From: Oryzobacter telluris
GTDB taxonomy: Bacteria; Actinomycetota; Actinomycetes; Actinomycetales; Dermatophilaceae
Assembly (NCBI RefSeq): GCF_043099285.1
Contig: NZ_CP170723.1
Location: forward strand, 1,054,001 to 1,118,000
Direction: 5' to 3'
DNA: 64,000 nucleotides
In this document: positions 26,684 through 34,223 of the stretch, piece by piece
How positions within the stretch are numbered: position 1 is the stretch's first letter
Layout: every line of letters begins with the position of its first letter
Notes under the pieces: generated by a model
What the model was told of the DNA's origin: nothing
The model's input: only the letters and a program-made list of their open reading frames with translations
Databases searched by the model: none
Position numbers and translations under genes: made by a program

Positions 26684-27172
26684 TCAGCCGTCGTAGGGCG
26701 TGGTCGCCAGGACCTTGACCTCGACCTGCTTGCCGTTGGGCGCCTCGAAGGAGACGGTGTCGCCGACCTTCGCGCCGTTGACGGCGGCGCCGATGGGCGA
26801 CTTCTCCGAGTAGACCTGCATCGTGTCGTCGGTGATCTCGCGCGAGCCGAGGAGGAAGGTCTCCTCGTCGCCGAACATGTCGACGGTGACGACCATGCCG
26901 GGCTCGACGACGCCGTCGTCGGCCGGGGTCTCGCCGATGACGGCGGTCTCGAGGAGCTGGGTCAGCTGGCGGATGCGGGCCTCCATCTTGCCCTGCTCCT
27001 CCTTGGCGGCGTGGTAGCCACCGTTCTCCTTGAGGTCACCCTCCTCGCGGGCCGCCTCGATCTTCTTCGCGATCTCGGTGCGACCCGGGCCGGAGAGCTC
27101 GTCGAGCTCGCCCTTGAGGCGGTCGAAGGCCGCCTGGGTGAGGAAGCTCGCCTGGTTGGCGGTGTCGGTCAC
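26684..27172 (-). CDS. greA: Transcription elongation factor GreA
   Basis: A 162-residue GreA, which binds the RNA polymerase secondary channel and stimulates cleavage of backtracked RNA. The N-terminal coiled coil carries the acidic tip in EGDLKENGGYHAAKEEQGKM, with the catalytic Asp and Glu of GDLKEN; the C-terminal FKBP-like domain shows PIGAAVNGAKVGDTVSFEAPNG. The GTG start follows AGGAG eight bases upstream. Its neighbours DUF4307 and mca give the same order as Rv1080c-Rv1082 in M. tuberculosis (from memory). Confidence 0.96.
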   Translation of the reverse strand: MTDTANQASFLTQAAFDRLKGELDELSGPGRTEIAKKIEAAREEGDLKENGGYHAAKEEQGKMEARIRQLTQLLETAVIGETPADDGVVEPGMVVTVDMFGDEETFLLGSREITDDTMQVYSEKSPIGAAVNGAKVGDTVSFEAPNGKQVEVKVLATTPYDG

Positions 27173-27366
27173 GTCTGTACTCCTGGATCAGGGGGAGGCG
27201 GTCGGCCCCGGTGTCGGGTCACCGCCGCCGTGCTACGGCAACGGGCCCGGGTCCCATGGCTGCCGTGTCGGCATCATGCTTCGGGACCCAGACCCGAGGT
27301 GCGGAACGACCGAGTCTACCAACTTGGCCCCGTGTGTCACATTCGTCCTCCAGATCCCACCCGGCG

Positions 27367-27744
27367 TCAGGGTGCCGGCGCCACGCGGGTGCACGAGTCC
27401 ACGACGCCCGTGACGGCGCGCACGCTGGTGCGCACCCGGACCTCGCGGTGCACGGCGGTGCCTCCCGTGGCGGGGACCGCGTCCTCCACCGTGCCGACCC
27501 GTGCCTTCGTCGTGTCGAGGGCGTCGACCCGGCAGGTCACGGCGGTGCCCTCGGGCCGGTGCAGGTCGTACTCGACGACGACGACCGCGTCGGACTCCAC
27601 GCGGTAGCCCGTGACCTCCGGGCGCACCGAACCGACCGTGGAGGCCAGCCCGAACCAGACGGAGAACGCGACGCCGATGAGGACGCCGACCGTGCCGACG
27701 ACCCACCACCGGGTCGTGCCGGGCGCGGGGCGGGGGAGCGGCAT
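27367..27744 (-). CDS. DUF4307 membrane protein
   Basis: A 125-residue protein with one membrane segment (about 13-33: WWVVGTVGVLIGVAFSVWFGL) and an exported beta-rich domain. The DUF4307 pattern is visible: GYRVESDAVVVVEYDLHRP, then VTCRVDALDTTKARVGT with a Cys, and a later Cys in GVVDSCTRV; the two may form a disulfide. Function is unknown. ATG 27744 follows GAGGACC at a good spacing. It is divergent from mca and lies downstream of greA in the opposite reading order, as in other Actinomycetota. Confidence 0.85.
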   Translation of the reverse strand: MPLPRPAPGTTRWWVVGTVGVLIGVAFSVWFGLASTVGSVRPEVTGYRVESDAVVVVEYDLHRPEGTAVTCRVDALDTTKARVGTVEDAVPATGGTAVHREVRVRTSVRAVTGVVDSCTRVAPAP

Positions 27745-27838
27745 GGTGGTCCTCGTCGGGGCTGGTCGGGTGGGGTGAGAGGATGGTCGCCGTCCATTCT
27801 CGGTGATACCCGAGGCTCCCCACGCGAAGGGTCCCCCC

Positions 27839-28777
27839 GTGACCGACCGGCTCCGGCTCATGTGCGTCCACGCGCACCCGGACGACGAGTCCAGCAAGGG
27901 CGCGGCCACCATGGCCCGCTACGTCGCCGAGGGCCACGAGGTCCTCGTCGTCTCCTGCACCGGCGGCGAGCGCGGCGACGTCCTCAACCCCCGGCTGCAG
28001 GAGGACGCGCACATCCTGCGCGACCTCGCCCAGGTCCGCCGTGACGAGATGGCGCGCGCCCAGGAGATTCTCGGGGTCCAGCACGTCTGGCTCGGCTTCG
28101 TCGACTCCGGCCTGCCGGAGGGCGACCCCCTCCCGCCGCTGCCGGAGGGCTGCTTCGCGCTCGCCCCGATCGAGGTCACCTCCGAGGCGCTCGTCCGCGA
28201 GATCCGGCGGTTCCGCCCGCACGTCGTCACCACGTACGACGAGAACGGCGGCTACCCGCACCCCGACCACATCGCCTGCCACGACGTCTCGATCGCCGCC
28301 GTCGACGCCGCCGGCGACCCCAACGCCTTCCCCGCTGCCGGGCCGGCCTGGCAGCCGCTGAAGGTCTACTACAACCAGACCTTCAGCAAGGCCCGCATCG
28401 AGGCCTTCCACGAGGCGCTCACGGCGCTGGGCGAGGAGAGCCCGTACGCCGAGTGGCTGGAGAGCTGGTCGCGCCCCGACCGCACCGTGACCACGCGGGT
28501 GGAGTGCTCGGCGTACTTCGAGCAGCGCGACGCGGCGCTGCTCGCCCACGCGACGCAGGTCGACCCCGACGGCACCTGGTTCCGCGTGCCGCGCTCGGTG
28601 CAGGCGCAGGTCTGGCCCACCGAGGACTTCGAGGCCGCCCTGTCGTACGTGCCGATCGCCGAGGGGGAGGACGACCTGTTCGCCGGGCTGCCCACCGACG
28701 TCGCCGAGGCCGACGCCCTCGCCACCTCGGGCGGCCTCACGGTCGCCCTCGACACCCGCACGGAGCGTGAGGCATGA
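27839..28777 (+). CDS. mca: Mycothiol S-conjugate amidase
   Basis: A 312-residue zinc hydrolase of the PIG-L/LmbE family that cleaves mycothiol conjugates of toxins so that mercapturic acids can be exported. The zinc motif VHAHPDDESSKG is at residues 8-19 and a second ligand His is in YPHPDHIACHDV; SCTGGERGDVLNPRL is typical. Length and the segment ending WPTEDFEAAL fit Mca better than MshB. GTG 27839 has AAGG eight bases before it. A small membrane-protein gene overlaps its stop (ATGA), as in mycobacteria. Mycothiol is confined to Actinomycetota, so the gene also supports the taxon. Confidence 0.93.
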   Translation: MTDRLRLMCVHAHPDDESSKGAATMARYVAEGHEVLVVSCTGGERGDVLNPRLQEDAHILRDLAQVRRDEMARAQEILGVQHVWLGFVDSGLPEGDPLPPLPEGCFALAPIEVTSEALVREIRRFRPHVVTTYDENGGYPHPDHIACHDVSIAAVDAAGDPNAFPAAGPAWQPLKVYYNQTFSKARIEAFHEALTALGEESPYAEWLESWSRPDRTVTTRVECSAYFEQRDAALLAHATQVDPDGTWFRVPRSVQAQVWPTEDFEAALSYVPIAEGEDDLFAGLPTDVAEADALATSGGLTVALDTRTEREA

Positions 28778-29055
28778 CCTTCGCCGCCGACGCCCCCACG
28801 GCCGACACCGGACCGGGATTCGCGTCCTTCGTCGCCTTCTTCCTGCTCGCCCTCGCGCTGTGGTTCCTCATGCGGAACATGAACGCGCGGATGCGGCGGA
28901 TGTCCTACCGGCAGCAACAGGCCGGCCGGGGCAAGGACGACCCGCAGGCCGACGGCTCGGTCGCCGACCGCGACGCCACGGACACCGACAGCGCCCCCGA
29001 TGCGGGTGGGAGCAGCAGTGACGGCGGCGGCGACGGTGGGGGCGGCGGGGACTGA
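28774..29055 (+). CDS. Small single-pass membrane protein
   Basis: A 93-residue protein cotranslated with mca (4-base overlap). Residues 16-34 (ASFVAFFLLALALWFLMRN) form one membrane segment, followed by a basic stretch (NARMRRMSYRQQQAGRGK) and a long acidic tail of Gly, Ser and Asp ending GGGDGGGGGD. Similar short proteins follow mca elsewhere in the phylum, so the pairing appears conserved, but no function is known. Confidence 0.75.
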   Translation: MTFAADAPTADTGPGFASFVAFFLLALALWFLMRNMNARMRRMSYRQQQAGRGKDDPQADGSVADRDATDTDSAPDAGGSSSDGGGDGGGGGD

Positions 29056-29065
29056 GCCCGGCCGC

Positions 29066-29785
29066 TCAGACCGTGGGGGTGCCCGTGAGGGCGAGCGACG
29101 CCGCGACGAAGTGCGCGGCGAACGCGAGGATGGTCAGCGCGTGGAAGACCTCGTGGAAGCCGAACCAGCGCGGCGACAGGTTGGGCCGCTTGATGCCGTA
29201 GACGAGGGCGCCGAGGCTGTACAGGACGCCACCGACGACGACCCACGCCATCACGGCGCCACCGGCGTGCTCGAGCAGCGGGCCGAAGTAGAACACCGCG
29301 ACCCAGCCGAGCATCATGTAGGCCGGGACGTAGAGCCAGCGGGGGGCGCTGGTCCAGAACACCCGGAAGAGCACCCCGAGGATCGCGCCCGTCCACACGA
29401 TGACGAGCATCCGGGTGGCCTGGTCGGTGGGCAGCAGCAGCGCGAACGGCGTGTAGGTGCCGGCGATGATGAGGAAGATGTTCGAGTGGTCGAACCGGCG
29501 CAGGAAGCCGCCGACCCGGGGGGACCAGGTGCCCCGGTGGTAGACCGCCGAGGTGCCGAAGAGCAGCACCGCGGTGCCGCCGAACACCGCGGCCGACACC
29601 TTGCCCTCGGTGGTGGTCGCGAGGACCACGAGGACGATGCCCATGACGAGGGCGAGCGGGGTCATCCCCGCGTGCAGCCAGCCACGCAGGTGGGGCTTGA
29701 CGTGCTCGAGCGCGGCCTCGACGCGGGTCTCGAGGATCTCGAGCGGACCCGAGTCGGGGTCACGGCGTGCGTCGGGGCGGGTCAT
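29066..29785 (-). CDS. trhA: Hemolysin III family membrane protein (TrhA/YqfA)
   Basis: A 239-residue seven-helix membrane protein of the hemolysin III/PAQR family. Family residues are SAVYHRG with Ser and His in the first conserved helix, RRFDHSNIFLIIAGTYTPFAL with the Asp, and FGFHEVFHALTILAFAAHF with the paired His that bind metal in PAQR proteins. Members influence membrane lipid composition and are not generally true hemolysins. ATG 29785 is preceded by a TAGTCT box at six bases, so the message is probably leaderless, and a perfect inverted repeat overlaps that promoter. The convergent small membrane protein ends ten bases from its stop. Confidence 0.9.
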   Translation of the reverse strand: MTRPDARRDPDSGPLEILETRVEAALEHVKPHLRGWLHAGMTPLALVMGIVLVVLATTTEGKVSAAVFGGTAVLLFGTSAVYHRGTWSPRVGGFLRRFDHSNIFLIIAGTYTPFALLLPTDQATRMLVIVWTGAILGVLFRVFWTSAPRWLYVPAYMMLGWVAVFYFGPLLEHAGGAVMAWVVVGGVLYSLGALVYGIKRPNLSPRWFGFHEVFHALTILAFAAHFVAASLALTGTPTV

Positions 29786-29791
29786 CGATCC

Positions 29792-29818
29792 AGACTAACC
29801 TACGCAACCGTAGGTTAG
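29792..29818 (-). promoter_or_regulatory. trhA promoter and operator-like inverted repeat
   Basis: On the minus strand TAGTCT (29792-29797) ends 6 bases before the trhA ATG. Perfect 10-base arms CTAACCTACG (29795-29804) and CGTAGGTTAG (29809-29818), 4 bases apart, overlap the box and extend toward -35. The shape and place suggest a TetR-type repressor site; no such gene is adjacent. Confidence 0.7.
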
Positions 29819-29888
29819 GGCGATCCCCGGGAGTGACTCCCGACGCACCGCCACCGCCCTGCGCGTCGTGGTCGACCCCGCCGCGGAG

Positions 29889-29894
29889 TAGCGT
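29889..29894 (+). promoter_or_regulatory. -10 box TAGCGT upstream of prenyl synthase
   Basis: TAGCGT lies 58 bases before ATG 29953. An in-frame GTG at 29905, ten bases after the box, is an alternative leaderless start adding 16 residues. Confidence 0.4.
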
Positions 29895-29952
29895 GGGAGG
29901 CACCGTGCGCGAGGAGCGCCACGGCTCCGGAGCAAGCGGGAGGACAGGGTCG

Positions 29953-30714
29953 ATGGCGCTGAGTGACGTCCTCTACGCCGCCTACGCCCGACGCCTCACC
30001 AAGGCCCTCGGCGCGTCCTCCGTCCCGCGGCACGTCGGCGTCATGCTCGACGGCAACCGCCGCTGGGCCCGGGCCCGCGGCGCCGGGACGAGCGAGGGCC
30101 ACCAAGCCGGCGCCGACAACATCGCCAACCTCCTGTCGTGGTGCGACGAGGTGGGGGTCGAGGTCGTCACCCTCTGGCTGCTCTCCACCGACAACCTCAA
30201 CCGCCCCGAGGGTGAGCTGCGCCCCCTCCTCGGCATCATCGAGAAGACCATCGACACCCTCGCCGACGCGCACCGGTGGCGCATCCACCCCGTCGGCGCC
30301 CTCGACCTCCTGCCCGCCCAGACCGCCGCCCGCCTCAAGGGCGCCGAGGACCGCACCCGCGACGTCGAGGGGATGCTCGTCAACGTGGCCGTCGGCTACG
30401 GCGGCCGCCGCGAGATCGCCGACGCCGTGCGCTCGCTGCTCCAGGAGCAGGCCGAGAAGGGCACGAGCATCGAGGAGCTCGCCGAGGTCATCGACGTCGA
30501 GCACATCGCCGAGCACCTCTACACCAAGGGCCAGCCCGACCCCGACCTGGTGATCCGCACGTCGGGCGAGCAGCGGCTCGGCGGGTTCCTGCTCTGGCAG
30601 AGCGCGCACAGCGAGTTCTACTTCTGCGAGGCCTACTGGCCCGACTTCCGCAAGGTCGACTTCCTGCGCGCGCTGCGCGCCTTCGGCGAGCGCCAGCGCC
30701 GCTTCGGCTCCTGA
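29953..30714 (+). CDS. Isoprenyl diphosphate synthase, cis (UppS/Z-FPP synthase family)
   Basis: A 253-residue cis-prenyltransferase that adds isopentenyl units to an allylic diphosphate. The active-site loop is HVGVMLDGNRRWARARG (Asp and the following Arg residues), the second block GADNIANLLSWCDE, and the C-terminal PDLVIRTSGEQRLGGFLLWQSAHSE. Its place after trhA matches Rv1086 of M. tuberculosis, a short-chain Z,E-farnesyl diphosphate synthase, so it is more likely that enzyme than the main undecaprenyl or decaprenyl synthase, which is usually encoded near recO. GGGAGGA lies ten bases before ATG 29953, supporting this start over a GTG at 29905. Confidence 0.88.
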   Translation: MALSDVLYAAYARRLTKALGASSVPRHVGVMLDGNRRWARARGAGTSEGHQAGADNIANLLSWCDEVGVEVVTLWLLSTDNLNRPEGELRPLLGIIEKTIDTLADAHRWRIHPVGALDLLPAQTAARLKGAEDRTRDVEGMLVNVAVGYGGRREIADAVRSLLQEQAEKGTSIEELAEVIDVEHIAEHLYTKGQPDPDLVIRTSGEQRLGGFLLWQSAHSEFYFCEAYWPDFRKVDFLRALRAFGERQRRFGS

Positions 30715-30902
30715 CCTCGGGGTCCCCCAAACGCCCCAGGGACACCACTGGTCACACCCGTCACAGGGGCCACCGACGAGGTCCGCAGGTCGGCCGAACG
30801 GCCCCTTCTGGGAGGTGCGCCGACACGCGCGCGAGGTCCGTGGAACCGCTCCCGCGCAGTCGTAGCGTCGGCACCACTAAGTCCCCTTCCTCAGGAGTGG
30901 CC

Positions 30903-32240
30903 ATGGCTTCGAGCACCCGACCGGCACCGGCAGCAGCACGGGGGAAGGAGCCGCGTCGCACGTACGTGCTCGACACCTCGGTCCTCCTCGCCGACCCCCG
31001 CGCGATCACGCGCTTCAAGGAGCACGAGGTCGTCCTGCCGGTCGTCGTCGTCACCGAGCTCGAGGCCAAGAGGCACCACCCGGAGCTGGGCTACTTCGCC
31101 CGCACCGCGCTGCGGATGCTCGACGACCTGCGCATCTCCGCGGGCCGCCTCGACGCGCCGGTCCCGATCGGCGAGCACGGCGGCACGCTGCGCGTCGAGC
31201 TCAACCACACCGACACCACCTCGCTGCCCGCCGGCTTCCGCCTCGGCGACAACGACACCCGCATCCTCGCCGTGGCGCGCAACCTCGCCAACGAGGGCCG
31301 GATCGTCACGATCGTCAGCAAGGACCTCCCGATGCGCGTCAAGGCCTCGGCCTGCGGCATGGAGGCGGAGGAGTACCGCGCCGAGCTCGCCGTCGAGTCC
31401 GGCTGGACCGGCATGCGCGAGCTCGACGTCACGGTCGAGGAGATGGACCACCTCTACGAGTACGGCCGCCTCGAGAGCGTCGAGGCCGCCGAGCTGCCGT
31501 GCCACACGGGCCTGAAGCTGTTGTCGCCCAGAGGTTCCGGCCTCGGCCGGGTCGGCCCCGACAAGCAGGTGCGCCTCGTGCGCGGCGACCGCGACGCCTT
31601 CGGCCTGCACGGCCGCAGCGCCGAGCAGCGCATCGCCCTCGACCTCCTCATGGACCCCGACATCGGCATCGTCAGCCTCGGCGGGCGCGCCGGCACCGGC
31701 AAGTCGGCGCTCGCCCTGTGCGCCGGCATCGAGGCCGTGATGGAGCGCCGCCAGCAGCGCAAGGTCGTCGTCTTCCGCCCGCTCTACGCCGTCGGCGGCC
31801 AGGAGCTCGGCTACCTGCCCGGGTCCGAGGCCGAGAAGATGAACCCGTGGGGCCAGGCGGTCTTCGACACCCTGTCGGCCCTGGTGTCCCGCGAGGTCGT
31901 CGAGGAGATCCTCGACCGCGGCATGCTCGAGGTCCTCCCGTTGACGCACATCCGCGGACGCAGCCTCCACGACGCCTTCGTCATCGTCGACGAGGCGCAG
32001 AGCCTCGAGCGCAACGTCCTGCTCACGGTCCTGTCGCGGATCGGGCAGAACTCGCGCGTCGTCCTCACCCACGACGTCGCCCAGCGCGACAACCTGCGGG
32101 TCGGGCGGCACGACGGGGTCGTGGCGGTCGTCGAGGCGCTCAAGGGGCACCCGCTGTTCGCCCACGTCACGCTGACGCGGTCCGAGCGCAGCCCCATCGC
32201 GGCCCTCGTCACCGACCTCCTCGAGGGCATCGAGATCTGA
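30903..32240 (+). CDS. PhoH family ATPase with N-terminal PIN domain (PhoH2)
   Basis: A 445-residue fusion of a PIN-domain RNase and a PhoH ATPase. PIN residues: YVLDTSVLLADPRAI (21-35) with the first Asp, VVVTELEAKR, LGDNDTRILAVA. PhoH residues: Walker A GRAGTGKSALAL, FRPLYAVGGQELGYLPGS, Walker B FVIVDEAQSLE and LSRIGQNSRVVLTHD. The mycobacterial PhoH2 is an ATP-dependent, sequence-specific RNA helicase and RNase. ATG 30903 follows AGGAG by five bases; TAGCGT at 30863-30868 is a candidate -10 box. The gap 30715-30902 holds nothing else that I can name. Confidence 0.93.
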   Translation: MASSTRPAPAAARGKEPRRTYVLDTSVLLADPRAITRFKEHEVVLPVVVVTELEAKRHHPELGYFARTALRMLDDLRISAGRLDAPVPIGEHGGTLRVELNHTDTTSLPAGFRLGDNDTRILAVARNLANEGRIVTIVSKDLPMRVKASACGMEAEEYRAELAVESGWTGMRELDVTVEEMDHLYEYGRLESVEAAELPCHTGLKLLSPRGSGLGRVGPDKQVRLVRGDRDAFGLHGRSAEQRIALDLLMDPDIGIVSLGGRAGTGKSALALCAGIEAVMERRQQRKVVVFRPLYAVGGQELGYLPGSEAEKMNPWGQAVFDTLSALVSREVVEEILDRGMLEVLPLTHIRGRSLHDAFVIVDEAQSLERNVLLTVLSRIGQNSRVVLTHDVAQRDNLRVGRHDGVVAVVEALKGHPLFAHVTLTRSERSPIAALVTDLLEGIEI

Positions 32241-32319
32241 GCACGGCCTCGACGGAGCGGGTGTGGTGGGCCTGAAGACGGTCCTCAGTTGGCGATTTCC
32301 CCTCGCCGGGGACTTCGCC

Positions 32320-32325
32320 TAGGGT
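32320..32325 (+). promoter_or_regulatory. -10 box TAGGGT of transglycosylase gene
   Basis: TAGGGT would give a leader of about 80-85 bases before ATG 32415. The leader contains small hairpins such as GATGC-GCT-GCATC, but I cannot match it to a known riboswitch. Confidence 0.4.
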
Positions 32326-32414
32326 AAGGTCTCGATTCGGTAACGCTGCCAGGTGGATGCGCTGCATCCCGGCCGTCACCACCACCCGTTCCACGAGAGG
32401 TCCCTGCTGCACCC

Positions 32415-33152
32415 ATGGGTCGACACGCTCCGCGCCACGCCCCTCGCCATGCCGGCTCCCGGCACGCGGGGCGCTCGGGGATGTCCAAGGCCGCGCGCCG
32501 TGCCCTGGGCCGCCCCGTCGTCACCGCCGGCGTCGCCGCCGCGCTGCTGTCGACCGGGGCCATCGCCGCCGCCTCCTCCGGGGGTGCCGCGAGCGCGGAC
32601 ACGCTGACCTTCGCCGTCGACGCCCTCACCTCGAGCGCGTCCACGGAGCAGAGCAAGACCGAGATGGCCGACCTCGCCCGCGTGGCCGCCGACCGCAGCG
32701 CCACCAACGCGCAGCGCTCCGCCGCGGCCGCGCGCAACGCCCAGGTCGAGAAGGCGCGCGCCGCCAAGCTGGCCAAGCAGCGCAAGGCCGCCGCCGAGCG
32801 CGCTGCCCGCGCGGCCGAGCGCACGCGCATCATCGCCAACGCCCAGAAGGACCCCAAGGCCGTCGCCCGCATCCTGCTCCCCGAGTTCGGCTACGGCGAC
32901 GCGCAGTGGCCGTGCCTGGACCAGCTGTGGATCGGCGAGAGCGACTGGCGCTGGTGGGCCGAGAACTCCTCGTCGGGCGCCTACGGCATCCCGCAGTCCC
33001 TCCCGGGCCGCAAGATGGCGACGATGGGCAGCGACTGGCGCACCAACCCGGTCACCCAGATCCGCTGGGGCCTGGACTACATCAAGAAGTCCTACGGCAC
33101 CCCGTGCAACGCCCTCGACCAGTGGAACGCCCGCTCGCCGCACTGGTACTGA
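32415..33152 (+). CDS. Secreted lytic transglycosylase-like protein
   Basis: A 245-residue exported cell-wall enzyme. After a basic His/Arg-rich start, residues 34-62 give a signal peptide (VVTAGVAAALLSTGAIAAASS, cut near ASADT). Residues 75-140 are an Ala/Lys/Arg-rich helical stalk (AKLAKQRKAAAERAARAAER). The C-terminal 100 residues match the goose-type/SLT-like domain of actinobacterial transglycosylases: the catalytic Glu in WIGESDWRWWAENSSSGAYGIPQ, then IRWGLDYIKKSYGTPC and WNARSPHWY at the very end. An in-frame ATG at 32481 is a second possible start. It converges with coaA. Confidence 0.85.
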   Translation: MGRHAPRHAPRHAGSRHAGRSGMSKAARRALGRPVVTAGVAAALLSTGAIAAASSGGAASADTLTFAVDALTSSASTEQSKTEMADLARVAADRSATNAQRSAAAARNAQVEKARAAKLAKQRKAAAERAARAAERTRIIANAQKDPKAVARILLPEFGYGDAQWPCLDQLWIGESDWRWWAENSSSGAYGIPQSLPGRKMATMGSDWRTNPVTQIRWGLDYIKKSYGTPCNALDQWNARSPHWY

Positions 33153-33185
33153 GCCGGCCCGTTCCGCCCCACGGGGTGAGCCGCG

Positions 33186-34151
33186 TCAGAGCTTGCGCAG
33201 CCGGATCTTCGTCACGGCGTGGTCCGCGCCCTTGGTGAGGACGAGCGTCGCCCGCTCCCGCGTCGGCAGGACGTTCTCCACGAGGTTCGGCTCGTTGATC
33301 CGCTCCCAGATGCCCGCTGCCGTCTCGCGGGCCTCCTCGTCGCTGAGCCCCGCGTAGCGGTGGAAGTACGACTGCGGGTCGGCGAAGGCCGTCTCGCGCA
33401 GGCGCAGGAAGCGCTCGACGTACCAGGTGCGGATCTCCTCCACCGGGGCGTCGACGTAGACCGAGAAGTCGAAGTAGTCCGAGATCGCGCCCGTGCTCGA
33501 CCCGTCGGGGCGCACCGTGGGCGGCTGGAGGACGTTGAGCCCCTCGATGATGAGGACGTCCGGCTTGCGCACCCGCACCGTGTCGGGGAGGACGTCGTAG
33601 GTGAGGTGCGAGTAGTGCGGGGCCTCGACCACGGGCATCCCCGACTTCACGTCGGCGATGAAGCGGTGGAGCGCGCGCCGGTCGTACGACTCGGGAAAAC
33701 CCTTGCGCTGCAGCAGCCCTCGCCGTTCGAGCTCGGCGTTGGAGTGGAGGAACCCGTCGGTCGTCACGAGCGCGACCCGCGGCGTGTGCGGCCAGCGGCT
33801 CATCAGCTCCTTGAGGATGCGGGCCGTCGTCGACTTGCCGACGGCCACCGACCCGGCGACCCCGACGACGAAGGGCACGCGGGCGGGGCGCTCGCCGAGG
33901 AACTCGCTCGTGGCCAGGCGCAGCCCGTGCACGGCCTCGACGTAGTAGTGCAGCAGCCGGGAGAGCGGGAGGTAGACCTCCTCGACCTCGCTGAGGTCGA
34001 GCCGGTCGCCGAGGCCGCGCAGCCGGGCCAGGTCCTTCTGCTCCAGGCTCATCGGCTGGTTCTCGCGCAGCCGTGACCACGCGGTCCGGTCGAGCTCGAC
34101 GTACGGCGTCGGCGCGGCCTTGGGCCGGGAGGGCGAGCTCACGCGCGCCAT
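33186..34151 (-). CDS. coaA: Pantothenate kinase, type I
   Basis: A 321-residue CoaA, catalysing the first, rate-limiting step of coenzyme A synthesis. Walker A is GVAGSVAVGKSTTARIL, DLSEVEEVYLPLSRLL precedes it, and KGFPESYDRRALHRF, ILIIEGLNVLQPP-like IIEGLNVLQ and the C-terminal LPTRERATLVLTKGADH are family signatures. The usual length is 310-318; GTG 34142 would give a shorter N-terminus and is also possible. It is divergent from glmS. CoA and acpS lie close together here, although on opposite strands. Confidence 0.94.
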   Translation of the reverse strand: MARVSSPSRPKAAPTPYVELDRTAWSRLRENQPMSLEQKDLARLRGLGDRLDLSEVEEVYLPLSRLLHYYVEAVHGLRLATSEFLGERPARVPFVVGVAGSVAVGKSTTARILKELMSRWPHTPRVALVTTDGFLHSNAELERRGLLQRKGFPESYDRRALHRFIADVKSGMPVVEAPHYSHLTYDVLPDTVRVRKPDVLIIEGLNVLQPPTVRPDGSSTGAISDYFDFSVYVDAPVEEIRTWYVERFLRLRETAFADPQSYFHRYAGLSDEEARETAAGIWERINEPNLVENVLPTRERATLVLTKGADHAVTKIRLRKL

Positions 34152-34210
34152 TGTTGCGCATGGCCCGCGCCCACCCCGTCGCGGTGACCGGCGGGTCCCC
34201 GGCCGCCGAC

Positions 34211-34216
34211 TAGGCT
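34211..34216 (+). promoter_or_regulatory. -10 box TAGGCT, leaderless glmS operon
   Basis: TAGGCT ends 7 bases before ATG 34224, with no Shine-Dalgarno sequence. No glmS ribozyme is present, as expected outside Firmicutes. Confidence 0.6.
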
Positions 34217-34223
34217 GGCCGTC

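Noticed and set aside
32326..32414. Possible c-di-AMP (ydaO) riboswitch before the transglycosylase gene, suggested by gene type and leader length
   Set aside because: I could not find the conserved core of that riboswitch in the 85-base leader; only small hairpins are visible.
34211..34223. glmS ribozyme upstream of glmS
   Set aside because: The -10 box lies 7 bases before the ATG, leaving no leader in which a ribozyme could reside.
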